DNA of 57,207 nt from an uncultured Lachnospiraceae bacterium (GTDB lineage Bacteria > Bacillota > Clostridia > Lachnospirales > Lachnospiraceae), in the NCBI GenBank assembly GCA_947650155.1, contig CANSUS010000020.1:1-57207 (forward strand), read 5' to 3'. Within the stretch, counting starts at the first letter, position 1; the number at the start of each line of letters is the position of its first letter. This document shows positions 8,841 through 18,596 of the stretch, piece after piece. The notes under the pieces were generated by a model. The model was not told the origin of the DNA. It saw only the letters and a program-made list of their open reading frames with translations, and made no database searches. The position numbers and the translations under genes were made by a program.

Positions 8841-9476
8841 ATGAAAGGTTATTTTAGAAGTATGTTTTACTGGGCATACTGCATGGAAATATTGTTCTTC
8901 AGTATGCTTGGCGCGATAGTACTGGTTATTTTTATATATATATTTATAACCGGGGATATGGATCAGGTGTTTCAATATACCATTACTTATATTCCAATGT
9001 TTGGCGTTATTTACCCTGTCTCAAGCGGGATGAATATGGCAAATATGCAGGTTCCGCTTGCGTTATCCAACGGAAGCACAAGGAAAGAAACTGCATGCGG
9101 ATTTTTGGTTACGATGCATGCCGCCATGCTGCAGTTTTGGATTGTGTCAGCGGTCTGCTGCGTTATAATTCCTGCGGAGCATATACCAGATGATTATCTT
9201 GAAATGTGCGGCCTGCTTTTTCTGGCAGGGTGCGGTATAGGGAATGGATTGGGAGCAGTGATTCTTCGTTTTGGCAATAAAGTGGGATGGATCGTATACA
9301 TGTTTGCAATGTTTATCCTGATAGGCGGTGCAGTTGCTGTCTCTCTTCTGCTGGGAAAGGACACAGTTACTGCAATATTAAACAATTCCCCAATATTTGT
9401 GGCAGGGATGGTGTTTGATGTACTTATGTCAGTTGCATATTATATGGGAATTAAAAAATATGAAGTCAGGATCTGA
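8841..9476 (+). CDS. ABC transporter permease subunit (first)
   Basis: A 211-aa protein with about six hydrophobic segments (for example residues ~13-36, 55-70, 90-115, 125-145, 150-170, 180-200). The ATG at 8841 was chosen because GGAGG lies 5 bases upstream; an in-frame TTG at 8799 has no such site. It has no strong family motif but sits between the ATPase and a second permease in the YtrA-type operon. It is expected to form the transmembrane channel with the next gene product. The substrate is unknown. Confidence 0.75.
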   Translation: MKGYFRSMFYWAYCMEILFFSMLGAIVLVIFIYIFITGDMDQVFQYTITYIPMFGVIYPVSSGMNMANMQVPLALSNGSTRKETACGFLVTMHAAMLQFWIVSAVCCVIIPAEHIPDDYLEMCGLLFLAGCGIGNGLGAVILRFGNKVGWIVYMFAMFILIGGAVAVSLLLGKDTVTAILNNSPIFVAGMVFDVLMSVAYYMGIKKYEVRI

Positions 9477-9517
9477 GATATTATGTGCTGCTGAAGCAGT
9501 CGGAAGTGAGGCTAAAT

Positions 9518-10243
9518 TTGAAAAAAATTGTTGATACATGGAAGTTATATTTAACGGAGTTATATCAAATACTGTTGATTATGCTGATTGGAGGGGTATT
9601 TGGAGTTGTAGTTGTAAGGATCGGTGTAAGCGTGGATTCTACCGTAGAGGGCTATGTAATAATAGGAGCTTTTATTGCTGTATGCTTAGGAATGTTTGTA
9701 AAACTGATGTCTGATATTTTTTCGTTCGGGTCAAAATTTGAACTGGCAATATCTATGGGATGCACGAGAAGGGAGTTTCTTTCCGTTTACTGGGTTGAAA
9801 ATGTTCTATTTGCGATCGTGGAGATAGCAGCGGCAATTTTGTTCGGAATTCTGGAGACACAATTGGGCAGAATTTTATATGCAGGCACATCATTGTCTGT
9901 CAGTTTGAATCTGACCTCCTTTTTATTGAATTATAAAGTAATTACAGGCCTGTCGTTACTGGCGCCTGCTGTGGGAATGTTTTTGGGGACTTTTATGCTG
10001 AAATTTCAAAGGAAGGCCTTTTGGGTGTTATGGGCAATATGGATGACAGCTTTTTTAGGATGCGGAAAAATCAGCAATATAGTTACAAAAAATCCGGATA
10101 GTATGCTGTCCAATATAATAAAAGGCATTCCTGCACTTTTTAAAACCATCGCAGGTCCTGTATGGATTCTTTTATTTATTGCAGTATGCGCAGTTCTGTT
10201 TCTGGTTTCGGCAGTACTACTGAGAAGACAGGAGGTAAGATAA
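9518..10243 (+). CDS. ABC transporter permease subunit (second)
   Basis: A 241-aa protein with about six transmembrane segments. An in-frame GTG lies at 9485, but a TTG at 9518 is preceded by AGTGAGG with 6-base spacing, and the protein then begins MKKIVDTWKLYLTELYQ. The motif AISMGCTRREFLSVYWVEN in the first cytoplasmic loop resembles the coupling-helix region of ABC-2 type permeases. It is the last gene of the YtrA-type operon. Which start is used is not certain. Confidence 0.75.
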   Translation: MKKIVDTWKLYLTELYQILLIMLIGGVFGVVVVRIGVSVDSTVEGYVIIGAFIAVCLGMFVKLMSDIFSFGSKFELAISMGCTRREFLSVYWVENVLFAIVEIAAAILFGILETQLGRILYAGTSLSVSLNLTSFLLNYKVITGLSLLAPAVGMFLGTFMLKFQRKAFWVLWAIWMTAFLGCGKISNIVTKNPDSMLSNIIKGIPALFKTIAGPVWILLFIAVCAVLFLVSAVLLRRQEVR

Positions 10244-10282
10244 AACAACCTTTAAGAAACTATAGATTCTACCCTCAATCGG

Positions 10283-10291
10283 TGCTATAAT
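10283..10291 (+). promoter_or_regulatory. extended -10 promoter of the receiver/hybrid kinase operon
   Basis: TGC-TATAAT (10283-10291) is an extended -10 element 31 bases before the response regulator start. No good -35 is visible at the expected place. A very strong Shine-Dalgarno, AAGGAGGTGA, follows just before the start at 10322. Confidence 0.5.
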
Positions 10292-10321
10292 TAATTCATA
10301 TAGGTACAAGGAGGTGAGGGT

Positions 10322-10780
10322 ATGCCGGACGAGAAGAAACAGGAGATGATCTGTGAGATCGCCAATGATAATTCTGCAAGAAAGCATATCTTGGTTGTAG
10401 ATGATGATCCGATCATGTTAAAACTGATAAGGGCATATCTACAGGATGATTATAAGGTTTCCGTAGTAAATTCAGGTAAAATTGCCATAGAGTTTCTACT
10501 GAAATATAAGCCGGATTTGATTCTGCTTGATTATATGATGCCGCTTTATAATGGTGCCACTGTTTTAAAAATTATGCAGAGCAAACCAAACACAAAGGAT
10601 ATCCCGGTGTTTTTCCTTACTGGAAAAACGGACATTGATACTGTATCGGAGTGTCTTGCATTCCATCCCGCGGGTTATATTGTGAAACCGGTTGCAAAAG
10701 CTGCTTTATTGGAAAAGCTTCGGAAGTTTTTTGCACAGCAGCCGTACCGGGCAAATGAGAACGGGGAAAAGGGGAAATAA
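10322..10780 (+). CDS. stand-alone response regulator receiver protein
   Basis: A 152-aa protein with a single CheY-like receiver domain (residues ~22-142) and no output domain. The acid pocket is VVDDDP (25-30). The phosphoacceptor is Asp70 in LILLDYMMP, the switch threonine is in FFLTGKTD, and the lysine is in IVKPVAK. It lies 4 bases upstream of a large hybrid histidine kinase and probably exchanges phosphate with the kinase's Hpt domain. The start has a near-perfect Shine-Dalgarno. Confidence 0.9.
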   Translation: MPDEKKQEMICEIANDNSARKHILVVDDDPIMLKLIRAYLQDDYKVSVVNSGKIAIEFLLKYKPDLILLDYMMPLYNGATVLKIMQSKPNTKDIPVFFLTGKTDIDTVSECLAFHPAGYIVKPVAKAALLEKLRKFFAQQPYRANENGEKGK

Positions 10781-10784
10781 CTCT

Positions 10785-13580
10785 ATGGAAGGTACAGGCA
10801 GAAGAAAGACGGCAAAGGCAGTATATGTAATTTATTGCATTTATGGCATATTTACATGGTGTATCAGTGAGTTTGTCCATTGGTCTAAAACAGGAATGTT
10901 TTTGTTTGCAGCAGGTCTTGCAGGAGGGGCTTTTCTGACTTTCCGAAAAAATTTTAAAGCAGAGATTCAGGCATATTTTATTACAATATCCGCCTCGCTG
11001 AATATTTGGATTTTCAGTATTGATACGGGGGAGTTTACCGAGATATTTACTGTAATATGTGCTTTGACTTGTCTGCTTTCTTTTTACCATATTCCTAAGA
11101 TCAATTATATGCATTTGATCAGCACTACATTATTCATTTTGTATCAGCTGTTTGTGAAACAGAGGCTGGGAGATATTACAGAAAACCAGGATTATCTGGT
11201 AATTCTTCGGATTGCCTGCATTTATCTCGTTGAAATTGTGATGCTGATTCTTGTAAAATGGCATATGAGAGATTTAAAAACATCGCAGGAAAAGACAGAA
11301 GAAGCGCAGCAGGCCTGTCAGGCGAAGGCGGATTTTCTGGCGAATATGAGTCACGAGATTCGGACTCCAATGAATGTGATAAACGGCATGACAGAATTAG
11401 TGATGCAAAAAGAACTGAATGATGAAGAAAAGGAATATATCTATGGGATTCATACTGCCGGAGAGAATCTGCTTGCAATTATAAATGATATTCTTGATTT
11501 CTCCAAAATGGAATCAGGGGAATTGGAGCTGTCCGAAGCGCCCTACGAGACAATGTCGTTTTTTTATGATGTGAGCAGTATTGCAAAGATCCGTCTCGGA
11601 GAAAAAAAGGTGGAACTGCTTGTAGATATTGATCCAAAACTGCCGGTAAAACTGATAGGTGATGTACTGAGGCTGAAGCAGGTTACGATTAATCTGCTTA
11701 CGAATGCGATTAAATATACAGAGCAGGGACAGATCGTTTTAAGAGCGGATTTCAGAAAGACGGCGGATGGAATTGAACTGACCATATCTATTAAAGACAG
11801 TGGAATTGGAATCCGCAATGAAGATATGGAAAAGATATTCAGCGCTTTCGGCCAGCTTGATGCGAAAAGGAGCCGCTCTGTAGAGGGCACCGGACTGGGA
11901 CTTGCCATTTCAAAGGAAATTATAACGCTTATGGGCGGCAGCCTGCAATTTGAAAGTACATATGGAGAAGGCTCTGATTTCCATTTTACAGTGCCGCAAA
12001 GGGTGGTAGATGAGAGCCCCTGCGCCGTGGTTAAGGAGAAAGAGAAAGTTTACCTTGGTATTTATACGGAAAATAAAGATACAAGAGATGCGATTATCCA
12101 GACGGCAAACCAGTTAGAGCTTGTTTATAAAGAGATCACGGATAAGGACTCTATTTTAAGAACAGTGCATGAAGAAGGCATCAATCATCTGTTTTTGGAT
12201 TGTACACTGGGCAGCAGTTTTACAGAGTTTTTAAAATTACTGCCAAAAGGAACGGCGGTTTTGATTTCTGAAGACGTATGCCAGAGCCATTACGAAGATC
12301 CTAACGTGTATGTGGTGAAAAAGCCAATCTACAGTATGGTATTGGCGTCGGCGCTGAATCATAAGGAACCGGAAAGAGAAGTATATGAAAAAGAAATCTA
12401 CAGGAACAGAACCCGTTTCCGTGCACCGGATGCGGAAGTATTAATTGTAGATGATAATGCTGTTAATTTAAAGGTGGCAACGGGACTTTTGCGTTCTTAT
12501 GAAATGCAGCTGGATACGGCATCCAGCGGCGGTGAAGCAATCGAAAAGGTAACAGGGAAAGAATATGATCTTGTGTTGATGGATCATATGATGCCGGGAA
12601 TGGACGGAATAGAGGCGACGCAGAAAATTCGGCAGATGCCGGAAGACTACTATCAAAAACTGCCTATTATTGCATTATCTGCAAATGCGGTACACGGCGC
12701 CCAGGAAATGTTTTTAGAAGCGGGCATGAATGATTTTGTGGCGAAACCGATAGAAATGAGAATTCTTGCAGAGAAACTTTTGAAATGGCTGCCGGAGGAT
12801 AAAATTATCAAAGGGGCAGAGAGTGAGCTTCCGGGCAGTGTACAGGACAGTACAGGGACTGGCTCTGTTGAAATAAGAGCGGAAGAAGTAAGGGAAGAAC
12901 ATACACAGGATAAGCAAGAGGAAAAGGTACAGGACGCTCCTGCTGTGGAACAGGATGTAGCAGATCATGCTCTTTACAGTACAGAGAATATGGAATTTCC
13001 TGAGATTGCCGGTATGGATTATGAAACCGGTTTGAATTATGTCGGCGGTGATGAAGCATTGTATCGGGAAGTGGTCTATGATTATGCGGACAGTGCAGAG
13101 GAAAGGGCACTGGCAATTGAAGCATGTCTTACAGAAGAAGACATTGAGACGTATACACTGAATGTACATGCGCTGAAAGGCGTGTCCCGGACAATAGGCG
13201 CTTTTGAAATTGGGAAACTGGCAATGGAACTGGAAGAAAGCGGTAAGGCGGGAGACTGGAACAAAATTCGGGAAAAAACCCCGATTTTGTTGAAGCAATA
13301 CAGAGAACTTGGGAAAAAGCTGCAGGGAAAATCCACGGAAGAGGATGCCGTTTTGATTCCCATTACAAAAGAGATGCTGGAAGAAAAACTGCAGCGTCTG
13401 CAGGATCTTTTGGAGCGGTATGATTCCTTTGGAGCAGAGGAGATTCTAAAGGACATGGAAAAATATGATTATCCCAAATATGCCATGAGAGAACTTCTTA
13501 AAAAGATGAAAGAGGAAATGAATCAGTTTAATTATGATGCCTGCAAAGAAGCGGTAAAACAAATGTATGAATATATTTAA
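10785..13580 (+). CDS. hybrid sensor histidine kinase with receiver(s) and Hpt domain
   Basis: A 931-aa membrane sensor. Residues ~10-160 contain about six transmembrane helices with no large extracellular domain. The HisKA H box ADFLANMSHEIRTPMN puts the phosphoacceptor at His190. The HATPase follows with NLLTNAIKYTE (N box), DSGIGI (G1) and GTGLGLAIS (G2). A degenerate receiver-like stretch (~420-535) comes next, then a full receiver (EVLIVDDNAV, LVLMDHMMPGMDG, VAKP). The C-terminal Hpt has NVHALKGVSRTIGA. The start at 10785 was taken because GGGGAAA precedes it; upstream in-frame codons overlap the receiver gene. With the preceding receiver protein this makes a multistep phosphorelay. The signal and output are unknown. 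Confidence 0.9.
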   Translation: MEGTGRRKTAKAVYVIYCIYGIFTWCISEFVHWSKTGMFLFAAGLAGGAFLTFRKNFKAEIQAYFITISASLNIWIFSIDTGEFTEIFTVICALTCLLSFYHIPKINYMHLISTTLFILYQLFVKQRLGDITENQDYLVILRIACIYLVEIVMLILVKWHMRDLKTSQEKTEEAQQACQAKADFLANMSHEIRTPMNVINGMTELVMQKELNDEEKEYIYGIHTAGENLLAIINDILDFSKMESGELELSEAPYETMSFFYDVSSIAKIRLGEKKVELLVDIDPKLPVKLIGDVLRLKQVTINLLTNAIKYTEQGQIVLRADFRKTADGIELTISIKDSGIGIRNEDMEKIFSAFGQLDAKRSRSVEGTGLGLAISKEIITLMGGSLQFESTYGEGSDFHFTVPQRVVDESPCAVVKEKEKVYLGIYTENKDTRDAIIQTANQLELVYKEITDKDSILRTVHEEGINHLFLDCTLGSSFTEFLKLLPKGTAVLISEDVCQSHYEDPNVYVVKKPIYSMVLASALNHKEPEREVYEKEIYRNRTRFRAPDAEVLIVDDNAVNLKVATGLLRSYEMQLDTASSGGEAIEKVTGKEYDLVLMDHMMPGMDGIEATQKIRQMPEDYYQKLPIIALSANAVHGAQEMFLEAGMNDFVAKPIEMRILAEKLLKWLPEDKIIKGAESELPGSVQDSTGTGSVEIRAEEVREEHTQDKQEEKVQDAPAVEQDVADHALYSTENMEFPEIAGMDYETGLNYVGGDEALYREVVYDYADSAEERALAIEACLTEEDIETYTLNVHALKGVSRTIGAFEIGKLAMELEESGKAGDWNKIREKTPILLKQYRELGKKLQGKSTEEDAVLIPITKEMLEEKLQRLQDLLERYDSFGAEEILKDMEKYDYPKYAMRELLKKMKEEMNQFNYDACKEAVKQMYEYI

Positions 13581-13635
13581 TTGTACAGTTGACGGGATTG
13601 TTTTGTACTTTGACTTTTAAGAAAGGAATAGAAAA

Positions 13636-14766
13636 ATGGAAAAAAGAAGATTAGAAAAGCTGGGAATAGAGACTTCGCTGCTTGGATTCGGATGTATGCG
13701 CTTCCCGACAGATGCGGCGGGGAAGATTGATGAAATACATGCGGAGAAAATGCTGGATAAGGCAATTGCGGAAGGAGTTAACTACATTGATACGGCTTAT
13801 CCTTACCATGACGGAGAAAGTGAACCCTTTGTAGGACGTGTTTTAAAGAATTATGACAGAAATTCTTTTTATCTTGCGACGAAACTTCCGGTGTGGCTTG
13901 TGAAGACGACAGAAGACGCGGAAAGGATTTTTTGCAGCCAGCTTAAGAGGCTTCAAACAGATTACATAGATTTTTATCTGCTGCATGCAATGAATAAAAA
14001 CAGTTGGGAACAGATGGTGCAGGCAGGTGTCGTGGACTTTTGTGAAAAATTAAAGGAACAGGGAAAAATAAAATATTTAGGGTTCTCTTTTCATGATTCC
14101 TACGAAGTATTTGAAACGATTGCCAGAGCAAGGAACTGGGATTTTTGTCAGATCCAGTTAAATTATATGGATACGGAAGAGCAGGCCGGATTAAAGGGAT
14201 ATGAACTGACAGAAAAGTTAGATTTGCCTTTGATTATTATGGAACCGGTAAAAGGCGGTTCCCTTGCAGGATATTCCGAGGATATTAACGAAAGATTTAA
14301 AAAAATGAATCCGAAAGTTAGTATCGCTTCTTTTGCACTTAGATGGGTAGGAAGCCTTTCCAATGTAAAAGTCATTTTAAGCGGCATGTCCAGCATGGAG
14401 CAGTTGGAGGATAATCTTTCTACTTTTAAAGAATTTACACCTCTTTCTCATGCGGAAGCGGCGGAAATAGAGGATATTGTAGCCACTTTAAAGGGAAGAA
14501 TCAGAAACGGATGTACGGGATGCCGTTATTGTATGCCCTGTCCGGCAGGAGTGGATATTCCAAGGAATTTCAGAATCTGGAATCATTATCATATATATGG
14601 AAAATACCAGACAGTAAAATGGGCATGGGAGCATGAAATACCGGATGCGGCAAAGGCAAAGAACTGTATTAAATGCGGTAAGTGCGAGGCAGCGTGCCCG
14701 CAGAAAATTGAAATCAGAAAGGATCTGGAAAGTGCGCAGGCTGATCTGGATCAATATAAGGAATAA
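13636..14766 (+). CDS. aldo/keto reductase with C-terminal 4Fe-4S domain
   Basis: A 376-aa oxidoreductase. The TIM-barrel aldo/keto reductase domain covers residues ~1-285, with LGFGCMRFP near the N-terminus and YIDTAYPYHDGESE carrying the catalytic Asp and Tyr. The C-terminal part has two cysteine clusters, CTGCRYCMPCPAGVDIP (~294-310) and CIKCGKCEAACPQ (~345-357), typical of ferredoxin-like iron-sulfur binding. Such fused proteins are common in anaerobic Clostridia, and their substrates are mostly unknown. It starts 55 bases after the kinase gene and is followed 8 bases later by an AraC regulator. Confidence 0.9.
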   Translation: MEKRRLEKLGIETSLLGFGCMRFPTDAAGKIDEIHAEKMLDKAIAEGVNYIDTAYPYHDGESEPFVGRVLKNYDRNSFYLATKLPVWLVKTTEDAERIFCSQLKRLQTDYIDFYLLHAMNKNSWEQMVQAGVVDFCEKLKEQGKIKYLGFSFHDSYEVFETIARARNWDFCQIQLNYMDTEEQAGLKGYELTEKLDLPLIIMEPVKGGSLAGYSEDINERFKKMNPKVSIASFALRWVGSLSNVKVILSGMSSMEQLEDNLSTFKEFTPLSHAEAAEIEDIVATLKGRIRNGCTGCRYCMPCPAGVDIPRNFRIWNHYHIYGKYQTVKWAWEHEIPDAAKAKNCIKCGKCEAACPQKIEIRKDLESAQADLDQYKE

Positions 14767-14774
14767 GACTTTTT

Positions 14775-15698
14775 ATGGAAAAAGCATACAAATTGGAATT
14801 TGGGTATGAGCAGACCGGCAGCTTATTTGTGAATAGCTGCGGCTGCTCTAAAACAGAACCGTTACACAGTTTTGGACCGGCAGTAAAACCCTATTATGTG
14901 ATTCACTATATTTTGAGCGGCAAAGGTGTGTTTACAATCGATGGAAAGACTTATCATTTAGAAGCGGGATATGGGTTTTATATCAGACCGGATGAAATGG
15001 CTTTTTACCAGTCGGATGAAGAGGAACCGTGGACATATGTGTGGGTTGGATTCCGTGGAAATCAGGCGGAAGATATTTTAAAAAGCATCGGGCTTTCCAT
15101 GCTGCATCCGGTGTTCCGTTCGGAACGTTCGGACGACTTTTACAGCAGTGTAAAAGATATGATGGAACATAATACGGCAAGCGCCGCCAATGTGCTGCGC
15201 AGAAACGGACAGCTTGGAGTATTTCTTTCTATTATTGCAGAAGGCGCGGATGTGATCGAGAAAGAGGAGATCGATAAAGCAAACAATTACGTGCAGAAAG
15301 CGGTAGAATATATTCAGAGCAATTATTGTAATCCGATCAAGGTTACGGACGTGGCGGATTATGTTTGTATTAACCGCAGTTATTTATATACATTGTTCCA
15401 GGATTATCTGAAAGTATCGCCGCAGCAGTTTTTAACCGTTTTTCGCCTTACAAAAGCAACAGAATTATTGCAGTCCACTTCTTATTCCATTGAGAGTATT
15501 GCATTATCCTGCGGTTACAGTGATGCACTCGTATTTACAAAGGCGTTCCGGCAGATGAGGGGAGTGTCGCCGTCTGTATATCGAAAGGAGATGAAAAACG
15601 GAGGAAGTAAGAACAATAAAGAACAGCTGGCCCTGGTAGAAGCATTTATTAATGAAATAAACAAGGGGAAGGATATGGACAAGAAACAGGAATTTTAA
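14775..15698 (+). CDS. AraC family transcriptional regulator
   Basis: A 307-aa regulator. Residues ~30-100 form a cupin-like AraC ligand-binding domain (YYVIHYILSGKGVFTIDG, GYGFYIRPDEMAFYQSD). Residues ~175-275 form two helix-turn-helix motifs, with CINRSYLYTLFQDYLKVSPQQFL and IALSCGYSDALVFTKAFRQMRGVSPSVYR. This is the architecture of sugar-responsive AraC activators. It lies just upstream of galK-galT in the same orientation but is separated from them by a terminator, so it may regulate galactose genes; this is inference. A C-terminal tail of ~35 charged residues follows the DNA-binding part. Confidence 0.88.
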   Translation: MEKAYKLEFGYEQTGSLFVNSCGCSKTEPLHSFGPAVKPYYVIHYILSGKGVFTIDGKTYHLEAGYGFYIRPDEMAFYQSDEEEPWTYVWVGFRGNQAEDILKSIGLSMLHPVFRSERSDDFYSSVKDMMEHNTASAANVLRRNGQLGVFLSIIAEGADVIEKEEIDKANNYVQKAVEYIQSNYCNPIKVTDVADYVCINRSYLYTLFQDYLKVSPQQFLTVFRLTKATELLQSTSYSIESIALSCGYSDALVFTKAFRQMRGVSPSVYRKEMKNGGSKNNKEQLALVEAFINEINKGKDMDKKQEF

Positions 15699-15719
15699 CA
15701 TTTTGACAGGTATTTATAA

Positions 15720-15750
15720 CAAACCGATATAGGAATCGGTTTGCTTTTTT
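15720..15750 (+). terminator. intrinsic terminator after the AraC gene
   Basis: A perfect 9-bp stem CAAACCGAT/ATCGGTTTG (15720-15728 and 15735-15743) with a 6-base loop is followed by CTTTTTT. It separates the AraC gene from galK. Confidence 0.88.
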
Positions 15751-15825
15751 GTTATATACTTTATATAGGGTATTGCAAAGAGGAAATAGAAAAGCAGGCT
15801 CATGGAAGAAAGGAGAAGGTTTGAC

Positions 15826-16989
15826 ATGAAAGACATGGTATTAGCAAAATTTGCAGAGATTTTCGGGGATACAGAGGGGGCGAAAGTATATTTTGCACCG
15901 GGACGTGTAAATCTGATTGGAGAACATACCGACTATAATGGAGGGCACGTGTTTCCCTGTGCGCTTACAATCGGAACTTATGGTGTGGCAAGGAAAAGAG
16001 AAGACAAAAAGCTTAGATTTTATTCTATGAACTTTGAACAGTTAGGGGTAATCGAATCTTCCATAGAAAATTTAAAGGCGGAAAAAGAAGCCGACTGGAC
16101 AAATTATCCGAAAGGGGTTATGTGGGCATTTGGTGAAAAGGGGTATGAAATTCCATGCGGTATGGATTTGCTTTTAAACGGCAATATTCCCAATGGATCG
16201 GGCTTATCTTCCTCAGCGTCAGTAGAAGTTCTGACAGGGTTTATTTTAAAAGATTTCTTTGGTTTTGACGTTACGAATCAGGATCTGGCGCTTATCGGTC
16301 AGTTTTCAGAGAACAATTTTAACGGTGTAAATTGTGGAATTATGGATCAGTTTGCCATTGCAATGGGAAAGAAGAATCATGCGATTTTTCTTGACACTGC
16401 AGATCTTTCTTATGATTATGCACCGATTAAGCTGCAGGACGCTAAAATTGTCATTGCATGCAGTAATAAGAAAAGAGGTCTTGGCGACTCTAAATATAAC
16501 GAGAGAAGAAGCGAGTGTGAGACTGCATTAGAAGAAATAAAGCAGGTAGTGGGTATCAACACTTTAGGAGACTTGACAGAAGAGCAGTTTGAGACTTATA
16601 AAGCAGCAATTAAAGATGAGGTAAGGCAAAGAAGAGCAAAACATGCTGTGTATGAGAATCAGAGGACAATCAAAGCTGTCGAGGCGCTAAAGGCGGATGA
16701 CGTAGAGCAGTTCGGAAAATTAATGAACGCATCCCATGTTTCTTTAAGAGACGACTATGAAGTGACAGGAATTGAACTGGATACTTTGGTTGAGGAAGCA
16801 TGGAAAATAGACGGCGTGATCGGTTCCAGAATGACCGGGGCCGGGTTTGGAGGCTGTACGGTAAGTATTGTAAAAACGGATGCAATCGATCATTTTATTG
16901 ATAAAGTGGGCAGCGCATATAAAGAAAAAATTGGATATGCTGCGGATTTCTACGTTGTAGAAATTGGTGACGGTCCTGTCGTTTTATAA
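15826..16989 (+). CDS. galK: galactokinase
   Basis: A 387-aa GHMP-family kinase that phosphorylates alpha-D-galactose at C1 with ATP, the first Leloir pathway step. The galactokinase signature GRVNLIGEHTDYNGGHVFP is near residue 25. The ATP-binding GHMP motif GNIPNGSGLSSSAS is near 117, and the C-terminal motif MTGAGFGGCTVSIV near 340. The ATG at 15826 follows AGGAGAAGG with good spacing; an in-frame ATG at 15802 precedes that site. It is followed 29 bases later by galT. The usual third enzyme, GalE, is not in this window. Confidence 0.96.
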   Translation: MKDMVLAKFAEIFGDTEGAKVYFAPGRVNLIGEHTDYNGGHVFPCALTIGTYGVARKREDKKLRFYSMNFEQLGVIESSIENLKAEKEADWTNYPKGVMWAFGEKGYEIPCGMDLLLNGNIPNGSGLSSSASVEVLTGFILKDFFGFDVTNQDLALIGQFSENNFNGVNCGIMDQFAIAMGKKNHAIFLDTADLSYDYAPIKLQDAKIVIACSNKKRGLGDSKYNERRSECETALEEIKQVVGINTLGDLTEEQFETYKAAIKDEVRQRRAKHAVYENQRTIKAVEALKADDVEQFGKLMNASHVSLRDDYEVTGIELDTLVEEAWKIDGVIGSRMTGAGFGGCTVSIVKTDAIDHFIDKVGSAYKEKIGYAADFYVVEIGDGPVVL

Positions 16990-17018
16990 AAAATCTGAAT
17001 AGAATCTGGAGGTTTGTG

Positions 17019-18527
17019 ATGATACAGGATAGCATAAAGAAGTTAACCGCATATGGTTTGAAGACCGGTTTGATTGAGGAAGAGGATATTATTTATACAG
17101 TAAACCGTTTTCTGGAGTTATTTCAGTTAGAAGAACTGGAGTATGACATAAATGTCATTAAAAATATGACATGTGAGACAGAAGAACTGGAAGACATTCT
17201 TTCCGATATAATGGATTATGCTTACGAGCAGGGCATTATGAAGGAAAACAGCGTGGGATACAGGGATCTTTTTGATACGAAGATCATGAGTGTACTTGTT
17301 CCGAGACCAAGTGAAGTAATAAAGAAATTCAGAGCGCTTTATGAGAAGGACCCGAAGGAAGCAACAGAATTTTATTATAAAATGAGCCAGGATACCGACT
17401 ATATCCGACGATACAGAATTAAAAAAGACCAAAAATGGGTGGCGGAAACAGAATACGGCGAATTGGATATTACCATCAATTTGTCCAAGCCGGAAAAAGA
17501 TCCGAAAGCAATTGCAGCGGCAAAGAATGCAAAGCAGAGCGGTTATCCGAAATGTCAGCTGTGTATGGAAAATGAAGGATATGCAGGAAGACTGGATCAT
17601 CCGGCGAGACAGAACCACAGGATTATTCCGGTTACAATTCAGAACAAAAAATGGGGTTTTCAATATTCTCCCTACGTTTATTATAACGAGCATTGTATTG
17701 TGTTCAATTCAGAGCATATTCCTATGAAGATCGAACATGATACTTTTTGCAAGCTTTTTGACTTTGTAAAACAGTTCCCGCATTATTTTGTAGGTTCCAA
17801 TGCGGATCTGCCGATTGTGGGCGGTTCTATTTTAAGCCATGACCATTTTCAGGGCGGACATTATGAGTTTGCAATGGCGAAAGCTCCGGTGGAGAAGGAA
17901 TTTACCATAAAAGGATTTGAAGATGTAAAGACAGGTATTGTGAAATGGCCGATGTCCGTGGTCAGACTCCGTGGAAAAGAGACGGAGAGACTGATTGGAC
18001 TTGCAGATAAAATTCTGGCGGCGTGGAGAGATTATACGGATGAGGATGCTTTCATTTATGCGTTTTCGGATGGAGAACCTCACAATACGATTACGCCGAT
18101 TGCCCGTAAACGGGGAGAGGAATTTGAGCTGGATTTAGTGCTTCGTAATAATATTACGACAGAAGAGCATCCTTTGGGCGTATATCATCCTCATGCGAAT
18201 CTGCATCATATTAAAAAAGAAAATATTGGTCTGATCGAAGTAATGGGATTGGCGGTTCTTCCTGCAAGATTAAAAGGGGAAATGGAACAACTTGAAAAGG
18301 CGATTCTTGCAGGAGAAGATATCCGAAAAAATGAAGCGCTTGAAAAACATGCGGACTGGGTAGAGGAATTTCAGTCTAAATATACAAATATCGATCAGAA
18401 TAATATTACAGATATTATTCAAAAGGAAATTGGACTTGTGTTTATGCAGGTATTGGAAGATGCAGGGGTTTATAAGAGAACAAAAGAAGGACAGGAAGCA
18501 TTTCAACGTTTTATAGACAGTTTATAA
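17019..18527 (+). CDS. galT: UDP-glucose--hexose-1-phosphate uridylyltransferase (class II)
   Basis: A 502-aa enzyme exchanging UMP between UDP-glucose and galactose-1-phosphate. Its length and sequence fit the Gram-positive class II GalT, not the ~350-aa class I. Visible motifs include YPKCQLCMENEGYAGR, the region IVFNSEHIPM, and the histidine-rich GGSILSHDHFQGGHYEF that carries the active-site His. The ATG at 17019 is 6 bases after GGAGG; a GTG one codon earlier is possible. It is the second gene of the gal operon and is followed by a hairpin terminator. Confidence 0.95.
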   Translation: MIQDSIKKLTAYGLKTGLIEEEDIIYTVNRFLELFQLEELEYDINVIKNMTCETEELEDILSDIMDYAYEQGIMKENSVGYRDLFDTKIMSVLVPRPSEVIKKFRALYEKDPKEATEFYYKMSQDTDYIRRYRIKKDQKWVAETEYGELDITINLSKPEKDPKAIAAAKNAKQSGYPKCQLCMENEGYAGRLDHPARQNHRIIPVTIQNKKWGFQYSPYVYYNEHCIVFNSEHIPMKIEHDTFCKLFDFVKQFPHYFVGSNADLPIVGGSILSHDHFQGGHYEFAMAKAPVEKEFTIKGFEDVKTGIVKWPMSVVRLRGKETERLIGLADKILAAWRDYTDEDAFIYAFSDGEPHNTITPIARKRGEEFELDLVLRNNITTEEHPLGVYHPHANLHHIKKENIGLIEVMGLAVLPARLKGEMEQLEKAILAGEDIRKNEALEKHADWVEEFQSKYTNIDQNNITDIIQKEIGLVFMQVLEDAGVYKRTKEGQEAFQRFIDSL

Positions 18528-18544
18528 GCGTATCGGAGAGAAAA

Positions 18545-18596
18545 ATGGCAGCAGTAGTTTCAAACGATCAGGAAATTACTGTTGCCATTATTTTTA
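18545..18596 (+). terminator. probable terminator of the galK-galT operon
   Basis: A long imperfect hairpin: ATGGCA-CAGTA-TTTC (from 18545) pairs with GAAA-TACTG-TGCCAT (to 18588) with single mismatches and a ~10-base loop. It is followed by TATTTTTAG. The remaining sequence to 18787 is AT-rich and shows no gene. Confidence 0.65.
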
